Positions 53,230 through 62,398 of a DNA stretch of 64,000 nt are shown here, piece by piece. This stretch comes from Sphingomonas sp. Leaf230 (lineage in GTDB: Bacteria; Pseudomonadota; Alphaproteobacteria; Sphingomonadales; Sphingomonadaceae), in contig NZ_LMKW01000001.1 of NCBI RefSeq assembly GCF_001421745.1, forward strand, positions 736,464 to 800,463, read 5' to 3'. Within the stretch, counting starts at the first letter, position 1, and each line of letters starts with the position of its first letter. The notes below the pieces were generated by a model that made no database searches, was not told the DNA's origin, and worked only from the letters and a program-made list of their open reading frames with translations. Both the position numbers and the translations under genes were made by a program.

Positions 53230-54194
53230 GAGCGGTACGCGTCTCGGCGCTGTCGGCGGACCTGTCGGGAGTAGCGCTCGACGACATTGCGGAGCCGATG
53301 CGGGCGCCGGGCCAGTTGCTCGTGCGCATGCGTGCGACTTCGCTCAACTATCCGGACTTGCTGATGACGCGCGGCGAGTATCAGCTGAAGCCGCCGCTCC
53401 CGTTCGTGCCGGGAATGGAAGTCGCGGGCGACGTGATCGAGGCCGATGCAGCTAGCGGTTTCGCTCCCGGTGACCGGGTGGTGTGCGGCACGCGGCTCGC
53501 CGCGTTCGCCGAGATCGTCGCGTGCGATGCCAGCGCCGCCCGCCTTATTCCCCCGCGCCTCGACTATGCGACGGCAGCCTCGATCGGCGTCGTCTACCTA
53601 ACCGCCTATGTGGCGCTCGTCCGCCTGGGCGCACTTGCGACCGACGACTGGGTTTTGGTTCACGGTGCTACCGGCGGGGTCGGACTTGCCGCGGTCGATC
53701 TCGCGCAAGCCCTGGGTGCGCGCGTAATCGCCACGTCGCGCTCGCTGGAAAAGTTGCGGGTCGTCCCCGACACCTACACGGCCGTCGCCACCTTGCCCGC
53801 GCCCGGCTTTCGCGACGCGGTGCGCGACCTGACCGGCGGGGGCGCGGACATCGTTGTTGATCCCGTGGGCGGCGACGTGTTCGACGAGTCGACCCGCTGC
53901 ATCGCATTCGGCGGACGCCTGATGGTCGTCGGGTTCGTCTCGGGCCGGATCGCGACGCTGCCGACCAACATCGCGTTGATCAAAGGCTTTTCCGTCATCG
54001 GCGTCCGCGCCGGCGAATATGCCCGCCGCTACCCGCGGCTCGGCACCGAGAACCTCGATGCGATATGGGCGATGGCGGGCGAAGGTCGCCTCCGCCCCCG
54101 CGTCCATGCCATACATGCCCTGGCCGAATGGCGGGACGCGTTTGCCGCCATGGCTGCCGCAACGCATGTCGGCAAGATCGTGCTCGTGCCCTGA
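53226..54194 (+). CDS. zinc-independent MDR: quinone oxidoreductase-like
   Basis: A 322-residue NADPH:quinone reductase/enoyl reductase-like member of the MDR superfamily. The N-terminal GroES-like domain has NYPDLLMTRGEY and FVPGMEVAGDVI. The Rossmann motif VHGATGGVGLAAVDLAQALG is near residues 143-162. No zinc-binding Cys pattern is present. It begins with GTG at 53226, overlapping the previous stop (GTGA). In the island it may reduce an enoyl-CoA or quinone-like intermediate; its substrate is not evident. Confidence 0.88.
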   Translation: MRAVRVSALSADLSGVALDDIAEPMRAPGQLLVRMRATSLNYPDLLMTRGEYQLKPPLPFVPGMEVAGDVIEADAASGFAPGDRVVCGTRLAAFAEIVACDASAARLIPPRLDYATAASIGVVYLTAYVALVRLGALATDDWVLVHGATGGVGLAAVDLAQALGARVIATSRSLEKLRVVPDTYTAVATLPAPGFRDAVRDLTGGGADIVVDPVGGDVFDESTRCIAFGGRLMVVGFVSGRIATLPTNIALIKGFSVIGVRAGEYARRYPRLGTENLDAIWAMAGEGRLRPRVHAIHALAEWRDAFAAMAAATHVGKIVLVP

Positions 54195-54204
54195 AGGACC
54201 GCCA

Positions 54205-55623
54205 ATGACCGATATGCAGACCATTCTCGCCGGCCAGCGTGATGCGTTCATGGCCGAGCTTCCCGTCACCAAGGCGGTGCGCCTCGACCGGCTCAAGCGC
54301 GCGGCGGCGATGGTTCGGGACAATGCTGCGGCGTTCTGCGACGCGGTGTCGGAGGATTTCGGGCATCGAAGCCGCGAGCAGACGATGATCACCGATATCG
54401 GCGCCTTGCTCGCGCCGATCGCGCATGCCGCGAAGCATCTCGATCGCTGGATGCGGCGGGAGCGGCGCGCGGTTCAATTTCCACTGGGGCTACTCGGCGC
54501 GAGGGCGTGGGTCGAATACCAGCCCAAGGGCGTCGTCGGCATCATCGCGCCGTGGAATTTCCCAGTGAACCTCCTGATGGCGCCGCTCGCAGGCGTGCTC
54601 GCCGCGGGCAACCGCGCGATGGCAAAGACCAGTGAGTATACGCCCGCGACTGCCGCGCTGTTCGACGACCTCGTGCCGAAGTATTTCGCGCAGGACGAAT
54701 TCGCCGTCATCTCGGGCGGTGCGGATGTCGGGAAGACGTTCGCCGCGCTGCCGTTCGACCATCTGATCTTCACCGGCGCGACTGCGATCGGTCGCCACAT
54801 CCTTCACGCCGCCGCCGATAACCTGACGCCCGTCACGCTCGAACTCGGCGGCAAGTCGCCCGTCATTCTCGGCGCATCGGCGGATATCGCGCGGGCGACC
54901 GAACGCGTGACGCTCGGCAAGATGATGAACGCGGGGCAGATTTGCCTCGCACCCGATTACCTGCTCGTGCCCTCCGCAAACGAGGCGCAGGTCGTCGACG
55001 GCATCAAGGCGGCGGCGAGCGCGATGTATCCGACGCTGCTCGCCAATACCGACTATACGTCGGTCGTGAATGATCGCCACCACCAGCGCCTCACCGAGTG
55101 GATCGCCGACGCCCGCGTGAAGGGCGCGACCGTCGAGGTCGTGAACCCCGCCAACGAGGATTTCGGCGCCGCCAATTCGCGGAAGATGCCGCTGCACATC
55201 GTCCGCGACGCGAGCGACGACATGATCGTTATGCAGGAGGAAATCTTCGGCCCGGTCCTGCCGATCCGCCGCTACGACGGGATCGACGACGCGATTGCGC
55301 AGGTGAACCGCCGCGACCGTCCGCTCGCGCTCTATTATTTCGGCACCGACGACGGCGAGCGCCGCCGCGTCATGGACCGGACGATCTCTGGCGGCGTGAC
55401 GCTCGACGACGTGATCTTCCACGTCTCGATGGAGGACCTGCCCTTCGGCGGCAGCGGACCGTCGGGGATGGGTGCGTATCATGGCATCGACGGCTTCCGG
55501 ACGTTCAGCCATGCGCGGGCTGTCTACAAGCAATCGAAGCTCGATGTGGCCAAGCTTGCTGGGCTCAAGCCGCCTTATGGTGCGGCGGCGGCGAAGACGA
55601 TCGCGCGGATGATGCGGGGGTGA
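54205..55623 (+). CDS. aldehyde dehydrogenase (coniferyl-aldehyde dehydrogenase type)
   Basis: A 472-residue NAD(P)-dependent aldehyde dehydrogenase. The oxyanion motif GIIAPWNFPVNLLMAPLAG lies near residues 113-131, the general base in ELGGKSPVILG near residue 213, and the nucleophilic Cys in MNAGQICLAPDYLL near residue 248. The short form and C-terminal sequence resemble fatty or coniferyl aldehyde dehydrogenases of class 3. The ATG at 54205 follows the MDR gene by 10 bases and has AGGACC upstream. It would convert the GMC-derived aldehyde to the acid for CoA ligation. Confidence 0.92.
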   Translation: MTDMQTILAGQRDAFMAELPVTKAVRLDRLKRAAAMVRDNAAAFCDAVSEDFGHRSREQTMITDIGALLAPIAHAAKHLDRWMRRERRAVQFPLGLLGARAWVEYQPKGVVGIIAPWNFPVNLLMAPLAGVLAAGNRAMAKTSEYTPATAALFDDLVPKYFAQDEFAVISGGADVGKTFAALPFDHLIFTGATAIGRHILHAAADNLTPVTLELGGKSPVILGASADIARATERVTLGKMMNAGQICLAPDYLLVPSANEAQVVDGIKAAASAMYPTLLANTDYTSVVNDRHHQRLTEWIADARVKGATVEVVNPANEDFGAANSRKMPLHIVRDASDDMIVMQEEIFGPVLPIRRYDGIDDAIAQVNRRDRPLALYYFGTDDGERRRVMDRTISGGVTLDDVIFHVSMEDLPFGGSGPSGMGAYHGIDGFRTFSHARAVYKQSKLDVAKLAGLKPPYGAAAAKTIARMMRG

Positions 55624-55649
55624 TGGCCTTCGTTACTGGCACACCTGCC

Positions 55650-55710
55650 CTCACCCTTCCCACGGCAAAGTAGCCGCGGGCCCCTTCTCTCTCCCGTTGG
55701 GCGAGGCATT
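55650..55710. repeat. degenerate dispersed repeat
   Basis: The stretch with CCCTCACCCTTCCCACGGCA followed by CCGCGGGCCCCTTCTCTCTC resembles a family of dispersed intergenic repeats of sphingomonads that include CCCTCACCC and CCCTCTCCC blocks. Only part of it remains here. The rest of 55624-55826 shows no gene or clear operator. Confidence 0.35.
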
Positions 55711-55826
55711 CGGGTCACTACCGTAACAATATCGCCGACCGTCTTGAATTCGTCTTCGATCTGTCGCCGACGCGTCACGTCGATCGGCAAAGGGCCGCTG
55801 AGCGCCGTCGCGCTTCAGGGGACATC

Positions 55827-58223
55827 ATGCAGACCATATCGTCGCTTTTCGCCGGTGTCGCACTCGCGGCGCTCGCCACGCCTGCCGCGTTTGCCCAGGC
55901 CGCACCGGAAACCCCGGTAGTTGCGCCGGCAGAAGTCCAAGCCGATCCGGCACCTGAGACGTCGTCCGACATCGTCGTGCTCGGCTTCGGCCAGAGCCGC
56001 CAGGTGCAGAGCGTCAGCGCAGTCGACCTCGCGCGCCTTACTCCCGGGTCGAGCCCGTTGAAGGCGATCGAGAAGCTTCCCGGCGTCAACTTCCAAGCGT
56101 CCGACCCGTTCGGCGCGTATGAATGGGCGGTCCGGATTTCGCTGCGCGGGTTCAACCAGAACCAGCTCGGCTTCACGCTTGACGGCGTACCGCTTGGCGA
56201 CATGAGCTACGGCAACGTCAACGGCCTGCACATCAGCCGCGCGATCATCTCCGAGAACGTCGCGCGCACCGAAGTCGCGCAGGGCGCCGGCGCGCTCGGC
56301 ACCGCATCGACCAGCAATCTCGGCGGCACGATCCAGTTCTTCAGCGACAAACCGCGCGACACCGCCAACGTCACCGGCGGCGGGACCTATGGTTCGGACA
56401 ACACGTACCGCGGCTATGCGCGTATCGACAGCGGCGATCTCGGCGGCGGGCTGAAGGGCTATCTGAGCTATGGCTACCTCACCACTGACAAGTGGAAGGG
56501 CGACGGCGTCCAGCGCCAGCATCAGGCGAACGGCAAGATCGTCAAGGATCTCGGTGCGTTCGGCAGCCTGTCCGCGTTCGTGAACTTCTCCGATCGTCGC
56601 GAGCAGGATTACCAGGATCTGAGCTACGACATCATTCGTCGTCGCGGCCTGCGTAACGACAACATCGCCGACAACTACCCGCTCGCGCTACAGATCGCGA
56701 AGACCTACCAGAACCAGGGTGCGCTTGCGACGTATACGAAGGCGAACAACGGTTCGTCGGTCGGCTTCGTCGCGCCGTGGACTGGCGTCGGCACAACCTT
56801 CCCGACCGGGTTCGGCACAGTCGACGATGCCTATTTCGATGCAGGCGGCGTCCGGCGCGATTACCTCGGCGGCGTCACGCTCGACGCTAACCTGACGCCC
56901 GAGCTGACTATGACCACGACCGGTTACTATCACGACAACAAGGGTCAGGGGTCGTGGATCACTCCCTATTCCCCTACCCTGGCCGGCGCGCTGAACCAGG
57001 ACGGCAGCGCGATTACCGCGCCCAGCCCGCTCGGCTTCCGGACGACCGAATACAGCATCAAGCGCGGCGGTGCGCTCAGCAACATCGCCTATGAGACCGG
57101 CGCGAACACCTTCGAGGTGGGCGGCTGGCTCGAGACCAACACCTTCACGCAGGCGCGGCGCTTCTACGGCATGACCGACAGCGCGGAGCCCAACCGCGAC
57201 GTGCTGAAGTTCCAGAAGAATTCCTACGCGACGCAGTGGGACGGCAAATACGGCACCGATACGATGCAGTATCATGTCGAGGACACGCTGAAGCTCATCA
57301 ACGACCGCCTGATCGTCAACGCCGGGTGGAAGGGCGCCTATGTCGTCAACAGCGCGACGATGCTGCCCGATACGAGCTCGCCGCTCTCGGTCGGCCGTAT
57401 CTCGGCCAGGGACTGGTTCCAGCCGCAGGCCGGCATCCTGTTCAAGCTGACCCCGGCGGCGGAAGTCTTTGCGGACTATACCGAGAACATGCGCGCGTTC
57501 GTGTCGTCGGCGACCACCGGGCCGTTCGCGGCGACGCAGGCGGGGTTCAACGCGGTTCGCGGGCGCCTCAAGCCCGAGCGTTCGAAGACCGCGGAGGGCG
57601 GCGTGCGTCTCCACAGCGGACCGTTCCAGGCCTCGGCAGTGGGCTATTATGTCGACTTCTCGAACCGCCTGCTCGCCTTTGCCAACGGCGTCGGCATCCT
57701 TGGCAACGCCCCGACGCTCAACAACGCCGGCAGCGTGCGCACGTACGGCGCGGAAGTCTCCGCCAATTACCGCGTGTTCCGCCCGCTCTCGCTGTTCGCC
57801 AGCTATTCCTACACCAACGCGGAATATCAGGACACGGTCACCGACGCGTCCGGTTCGGTCCAGGTCCGCAAGGGCGACACCGTCGTTGATACGCCCAAGC
57901 ACATGGTCAAGGGCGAGATCGTGCTCGAACAATCGGGCTTCACCGGCCGGGTCGGCGCGGATTACATGAGCAAGCGCTACTTCACCTACCTCAACGACCA
58001 GTCGGTGCCGAGCCGCGTGCTGGTCGACGCGAGCATCGGCTACCGCTTCGAGGGCGATGGCGCGCTGCACGGCGTCGCGATCGAAGGCAACGTCACCAAC
58101 CTGACCAACAAGAAGTATATTTCGACGATCGGGTCGAACGGCTTTACGGCCAGCGGCGACAACCAAACGTTGCTGGCCGGCGCACCGCGGCAGTTCTTCG
58201 TGTCGTTGAAGAAGGGCTTCTAA
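55827..58223 (+). CDS. TonB-dependent receptor of the catabolic island
   Basis: A 798-residue outer-membrane receptor with a signal peptide ending FAQAAP, a TonB-box-like SDIVVLGFG near residue 48, a plug domain with SPLKAIEKLPGVNFQ and a barrel that ends FVSLKKGF. It is a paralog of the receptor at 18259-20673. The gene lies 203 bases after the aldehyde dehydrogenase gene, has its own 5' region and ends in a strong hairpin. It may import the substrate of the island. No Fur box is seen. Confidence 0.92.
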   Translation: MQTISSLFAGVALAALATPAAFAQAAPETPVVAPAEVQADPAPETSSDIVVLGFGQSRQVQSVSAVDLARLTPGSSPLKAIEKLPGVNFQASDPFGAYEWAVRISLRGFNQNQLGFTLDGVPLGDMSYGNVNGLHISRAIISENVARTEVAQGAGALGTASTSNLGGTIQFFSDKPRDTANVTGGGTYGSDNTYRGYARIDSGDLGGGLKGYLSYGYLTTDKWKGDGVQRQHQANGKIVKDLGAFGSLSAFVNFSDRREQDYQDLSYDIIRRRGLRNDNIADNYPLALQIAKTYQNQGALATYTKANNGSSVGFVAPWTGVGTTFPTGFGTVDDAYFDAGGVRRDYLGGVTLDANLTPELTMTTTGYYHDNKGQGSWITPYSPTLAGALNQDGSAITAPSPLGFRTTEYSIKRGGALSNIAYETGANTFEVGGWLETNTFTQARRFYGMTDSAEPNRDVLKFQKNSYATQWDGKYGTDTMQYHVEDTLKLINDRLIVNAGWKGAYVVNSATMLPDTSSPLSVGRISARDWFQPQAGILFKLTPAAEVFADYTENMRAFVSSATTGPFAATQAGFNAVRGRLKPERSKTAEGGVRLHSGPFQASAVGYYVDFSNRLLAFANGVGILGNAPTLNNAGSVRTYGAEVSANYRVFRPLSLFASYSYTNAEYQDTVTDASGSVQVRKGDTVVDTPKHMVKGEIVLEQSGFTGRVGADYMSKRYFTYLNDQSVPSRVLVDASIGYRFEGDGALHGVAIEGNVTNLTNKKYISTIGSNGFTASGDNQTLLAGAPRQFFVSLKKGF

Positions 58224-58237
58224 AGTCCGAAAGGATA

Positions 58238-58270
58238 TCGGACCGGGCGAGGTTCGCCCGGTCCGATCTT
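58238..58270. terminator. bidirectional terminator between TonB receptor and kinase genes
   Basis: Arms TCGGACCGGGCGA (58238-58250) and TCGCCCGGTCCGA (58254-58266) are perfect over 13 bases with a GGT loop, followed by TCTT. On the minus strand the kinase stop codon (58269-58271) touches the hairpin. It likely ends both converging transcripts. Confidence 0.78.
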
Positions 58271-60248
58271 ACTCGACCGCGCGCAGCTTCGGGCGGCCCG
58301 GTGGCGACTGGCGGAGCAGTTCGTCGACCCGCGCGGCGAGATCGGTCTGGCGGAACGGCTTCGACAAACGGGTGACGCCCTCGGGCACGTCCTCGCCCGC
58401 CGCGGCATAGCCGGTCACCAGCAAAGCCGGGATGCGGTTGCCTGACGACCAGAGTTCGGTGATGAGTTGTCCTCCGGTCATGCCCGGCATGAGATAATCA
58501 CTGACGAGTATGTCCGCATCGACGCCGGATCGGATTGCCGACAACGCCTGGCTGGCGGAGGGAACCTCGACCACGACATAGCCGATGTCGCGCAGCATGT
58601 CGGCGGTCGCCGCGCGCACCAGATCCTCGTCGTCGACAAGCAACACCTTCGCCGCACGCCGCGCGATGACCGGCTCGGCGGTGTTCTCGACCGCCTCGGT
58701 CGCCGCTTCCTCGGTTGCCGGCAGCCACAGCTCGACGGTGGTGCCGGACCCGGGTTCGCTCGTCAGGCGGAGCGTGCCGCCCGATTGCGCGGCTAGGCCG
58801 TGGACCATCGACAGTCCCAGCCCGGTCCCCTTGCCGACACCCTTGGTAGAGAAGAACGGTTCGGTCGCGCGGGCGAGCGTGGCGCGGTCCATGCCGACGC
58901 CGGTATCGATCGCAGCGATCCGGACGTAGCGATCCGGGGCAAGACCGACCATGTTGCGATCGTCGACGACGACCTCACTGACGGTCAGCGTCAGTTTGCC
59001 ACCGCCGGGCATGGCGTCGCGCGCGTTGATCGCCAGATTGAGCAATGCGAGTTCGAGCTGGTTGGGATCGACGCGCGCCGATGACAAATGCCGCGGAATC
59101 TCAAGCGTCACTGCGATCGACGGCCCGAGCGAGCGCCGCATCAGGTCGACCAACCCGTCGATAAGCGCGCCGATATCGACGGCCCGCGGTTGCAAGGCCT
59201 GCCGCCGCGCGAACGCCAGCAACCGCTGCGTCAACGTTGCGGCCCGCTCCGCCGCCTGCAACGCGCCGCCGATCATCCGCTGCGTACGCTCGTCATCCTT
59301 GTGCCGCCGCCGCAGCAGGTCGAGGCTGCCGACGATCGGCGTCAGGAGATTGTTGAAGTCATGCGCGACACCACCGGTCAGCTGGCCGATGGCATCCATC
59401 TTCTGCGCCTGCGCGAGTTGCGCGTCGGCTTCCTTTCGATCGGTGACGTCGGAGACCACGCCGGTCATCCGCGCCGCCTTGCCCGCATCGTCATACTGGA
59501 CGCGCCCCTTGGCGACCAGCCATCGCGAAGCGCCGTCGGCCGCATCGATGCGGTACTCGACGTCGATAACGCCGGTTCGGGTCGCCTCGGTCATCGCGCG
59601 CGTGACGATACCGCGTTGCTTCACGTCGATATGGCTCAGGAAGGTTTCCATGGTCCAGTCGGGCCGGCCGTCCGGATAGCCATAGATCGCGTCGTGCCGC
59701 AGCGTCCGGCGAGACTCACCCGTCGTCAGGTCGATGTCCCAGCTGCCCATACCCGCAGCCTCGAGCGCGATCTCCAGGCTCTCACGCGCGGTGCGCAACT
59801 CGCTGGTCCGGTCGAGCACGGCGCGTTCGAGCGTCACTGCGACGTCGCGCAACTCATATTGCCGCCGCCGCGCCGTCAGCGCCGACCGGATCGCACCCAG
59901 CATCGCCTCGGCATGCAGCGGGCGCTCCAGCAGCAGGACATTGCCGAGATCGGTAAGCCGCTGCGTCGCGCGCGCCGTACGCGGCGTCCGCGTTCCGTTG
60001 GCCAGCACGACGAACTGGATATCTGCCCAATTGGGTTGCGCGGCGACCCATTCCGCCAGCGGAGCGACTTCCTCGGTCGCGAGTGCTTCCTCCGTCAGCA
60101 TCACCGCGCCCGCGCCCTTGGCGAGTTCGGCGATCAGGTCCATCTGGTCGCGACACACGTAGGCGACGATGTCATTCCGCCCGAGCAGGTCCGACGCGAT
60201 TGCCGCATCGCGCCCGCGGGGCGCCAGGATCAGGACGCGATCGTCCAT
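58269..60248 (-). CDS. hybrid histidine kinase with N-terminal receiver-like, PAS and C-terminal receiver domains
   Basis: A 659-residue soluble hybrid kinase. Residues 1-120 look like a receiver fold without the phospho-acceptor Asp (LTEEAL at the end of the third strand). A PAS domain follows (150-275, with GMGSWDIDL), then HisKA with the phosphorylated His in GGVAHDFNNLL near residue 293. The HATPase domain has DTGVGMDRATL and GKGTGLGLSMV. A genuine C-terminal receiver carries Asp in VSDYLMPGMTGG near residue 585. No membrane helix is seen. It begins one base after the KaiC-like stop, so the two should be translated together and act in one pathway. Confidence 0.9.
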   Translation of the reverse strand: MDDRVLILAPRGRDAAIASDLLGRNDIVAYVCRDQMDLIAELAKGAGAVMLTEEALATEEVAPLAEWVAAQPNWADIQFVVLANGTRTPRTARATQRLTDLGNVLLLERPLHAEAMLGAIRSALTARRRQYELRDVAVTLERAVLDRTSELRTARESLEIALEAAGMGSWDIDLTTGESRRTLRHDAIYGYPDGRPDWTMETFLSHIDVKQRGIVTRAMTEATRTGVIDVEYRIDAADGASRWLVAKGRVQYDDAGKAARMTGVVSDVTDRKEADAQLAQAQKMDAIGQLTGGVAHDFNNLLTPIVGSLDLLRRRHKDDERTQRMIGGALQAAERAATLTQRLLAFARRQALQPRAVDIGALIDGLVDLMRRSLGPSIAVTLEIPRHLSSARVDPNQLELALLNLAINARDAMPGGGKLTLTVSEVVVDDRNMVGLAPDRYVRIAAIDTGVGMDRATLARATEPFFSTKGVGKGTGLGLSMVHGLAAQSGGTLRLTSEPGSGTTVELWLPATEEAATEAVENTAEPVIARRAAKVLLVDDEDLVRAATADMLRDIGYVVVEVPSASQALSAIRSGVDADILVSDYLMPGMTGGQLITELWSSGNRIPALLVTGYAAAGEDVPEGVTRLSKPFRQTDLAARVDELLRQSPPGRPKLRAVE

Positions 60249-60249
60249 G

Positions 60250-61761
60250 TCAGACGCGCGAGTCCTGCATCCCCATCCGACTGGCCATCAACGTCTTTCC
60301 TTCGCCCGAGAATGTCGGAACACCCGTCAGCACGCCCTGGAATTCGCGAAGGGGCTCGCCGACCAGCAATCCGTTGCTACCGATCTGAAACTCCCGGATC
60401 GTGCGTTCGTGCCGTGCGGTGCGCGTCTTGATAACCGAAATCGCCTGCCGCACCTCGCCATGTGCCTCGAAATAGCGGAGCTGGACGATCGTATCGGACA
60501 GATAGCTGAGGTCGACATCAGAGCGAACGTCGCCGGTGATCCCGTGCAGGCCAAGGATAAGCAGGCTGACGATCCCCTTCTGGCCGAGATACGTCAGCAT
60601 CTCGTGCATCTGCAGGATCAGGAACTGTTCGTTCGGCATTGCCTGAAGATAGGCATTGAGGCTGTCGATCACGACGATCTTCGCCTTGTGCTGCTCGACC
60701 GCGGCCCGCACCGCACCTGAGAACTCGCCCGGCGACATTTCGGCGGGATCGATCGCCCGCAACTCAAGCTGCCCGTTCTCGACGAACGGCATCAGGTCCA
60801 TGCCGAGCGACGCGCTGCGCTTGAGCAACGTCGGCAACCGCTCATCGAACAGGAAATACGCCGCGCGCTCGCCCCGCTCCAGCGCTGCGATCACCGACTG
60901 GACCGACGCGGTCGTCTTGCCGACGCCGGCAGGCCCCGTCAGCAACGTCGCGGTGCCAGGAATCAGGCCACCACCCAGCAACGTGTCAAGTTCGGTCGAG
61001 CCGGTCGAAACGGCCTCGTCCGAATATTTCATGACGTGCTCGGACGCGACGAGGCGCGGGTAGACGCACAGCCCACCGCGCTCGATCTCGAAGTCGTGAT
61101 AGCCGCCGCGATACCGAACGCCGCGCATCTTGACGACGTGCAGGCGTCGACGTTGCGCGCCAAACCCTGACAAGGTCTGTTCGAGCGAAATCACGCCGTG
61201 CGCGATGCTGTGCAACTGGAGATCGCTGCCCGAGCCGCTCTTGTCGTCGAGGAACAGCACGGTGCAGGCGCGCGTCGAGAAGAAGTGCTTGAGCGCGAGG
61301 ATCTGGCGGCGATAGCGGATCGGGCTCTGCGCGAGCAGGCGCAGTTCGGACAGGCTGTCGATCACCACGCGCTTGGGGCGAAGCTCGTCGACCTTTGCCA
61401 TCACGTCGCGGATCGTCTCGCCGAGTTCGACCTCGCTTGGATGCAGCAACGTCTGTTCGTGGTCTTCGCCAAGGCCGTCGGCCGGCACCATCTCGAACAG
61501 CGTCAGCGGGTCCAGCGACCAGCCATGCGTCTGCGCCACCGCGCGAAGCTCGACTTCGGTCTCGGCCAGCGTGATATACAGACCTGCCTCGCCCACCGAT
61601 GCGCCGGCGAGCAGGAAGCCGAGCCCGAGCGTCGTCTTGCCCGTGCCGGGCGTACCCTCGACAAGGTACATCCGGTCCGGTGTCAGCCCCCCATTGAGAA
61701 TGTCGTCGAGCCCATCGATACCGGTCCGTGCGAGCGCCGGTAGTTGTCCGTTCAGTGCCAA
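60250..61761 (-). CDS. KaiC-like double ATPase
   Basis: A 503-residue protein with two RecA-type domains. The first (1-235) has Walker A GTPGTGKT (36-43) and VVIDSLSELRLL. The second (245-480) has GPAGVGKTT near residue 280 and VVIDSLNAYLQ. Acidic residues expected at the ATPase sites are in ITLAETEVELR and FDERLPTLLK. Such proteobacterial KaiC homologs occur without KaiA or KaiB and are often linked to light or stress signalling kinases. I used a TTG start (61761) with AGGAAGG upstream. It is cotranslated with the hybrid kinase. Confidence 0.92.
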   Translation of the reverse strand: MALNGQLPALARTGIDGLDDILNGGLTPDRMYLVEGTPGTGKTTLGLGFLLAGASVGEAGLYITLAETEVELRAVAQTHGWSLDPLTLFEMVPADGLGEDHEQTLLHPSEVELGETIRDVMAKVDELRPKRVVIDSLSELRLLAQSPIRYRRQILALKHFFSTRACTVLFLDDKSGSGSDLQLHSIAHGVISLEQTLSGFGAQRRRLHVVKMRGVRYRGGYHDFEIERGGLCVYPRLVASEHVMKYSDEAVSTGSTELDTLLGGGLIPGTATLLTGPAGVGKTTASVQSVIAALERGERAAYFLFDERLPTLLKRSASLGMDLMPFVENGQLELRAIDPAEMSPGEFSGAVRAAVEQHKAKIVVIDSLNAYLQAMPNEQFLILQMHEMLTYLGQKGIVSLLILGLHGITGDVRSDVDLSYLSDTIVQLRYFEAHGEVRQAISVIKTRTARHERTIREFQIGSNGLLVGEPLREFQGVLTGVPTFSGEGKTLMASRMGMQDSRV

Positions 61762-61872
61762 GTGGCAGTCCTTCCTGTGATCGTACCGCGCGTGGTGCGA
61801 CCATATGTGCCGACCCTAGGTTATAACCGGCGTATCGCATAGTCTTGCGGTCGTGACAGTCCGGGGATCTTA

Positions 61873-62376
61873 ATGTCGCTCAAGCACTCGTTTCCGCCGA
61901 TTTTCGATTCTGAAGCGCGGGTTCTGGTTCTGGGCAGCCTGCCGGGCGACCGGTCGCTTGCCGCGCAGCGCTATTATGCGCATCCGCAGAACCAGTTCTG
62001 GCAGCTGATGTCGCGGGTCGTCGGCTGCGATCTCGTTACGCTCGACTATGAGGATCGGCTGGCGGCGTTGCGGGCGAGCGGCGTGGCGCTGTGGGACGTG
62101 ATCGGGTCGGCGCGGCGAATTGGAAGCAGCGACGCGGCGATCCTCGACGCCGAAGGCAACGACATCGTCGCGCTCATCGGCCAACTACCGAAGCTTCGCG
62201 CGCTCGCCTTCAACGGCGGTACCGCGCTCAAGCAGGGCCTGAAGCTGCTCGGACCGAACTTTGCTGGACCGACTATCGTCGCGCTTCCCTCCAGCAGCCC
62301 GCTGCATACGATTGGCGTCGCGGCAAAGCAGCCTGCCTGGAACCAGCTCGCCGCGTTCCTGCTCGACCGGACGTGA
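61873..62376 (+). CDS. DNA-deoxyinosine (hypoxanthine) glycosylase-like, UDG superfamily
   Basis: A 167-residue protein like the family 6 hypoxanthine-DNA glycosylases of the uracil-DNA glycosylase superfamily, which remove deaminated adenine from DNA. It shows LGSLPGDRSLAAQRYYAHPQ with NQFW near residues 18-41, the recognition segment FNGGTALKQG and the C-terminal PSSSPLHTI. It is divergent from the kaiC-like gene with 111 bases between starts. No second repair gene is next to it. Confidence 0.88.
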   Translation: MSLKHSFPPIFDSEARVLVLGSLPGDRSLAAQRYYAHPQNQFWQLMSRVVGCDLVTLDYEDRLAALRASGVALWDVIGSARRIGSSDAAILDAEGNDIVALIGQLPKLRALAFNGGTALKQGLKLLGPNFAGPTIVALPSSSPLHTIGVAAKQPAWNQLAAFLLDRT

Positions 62377-62398
62377 TTGCGCGCCTACGCCTGTGTCC

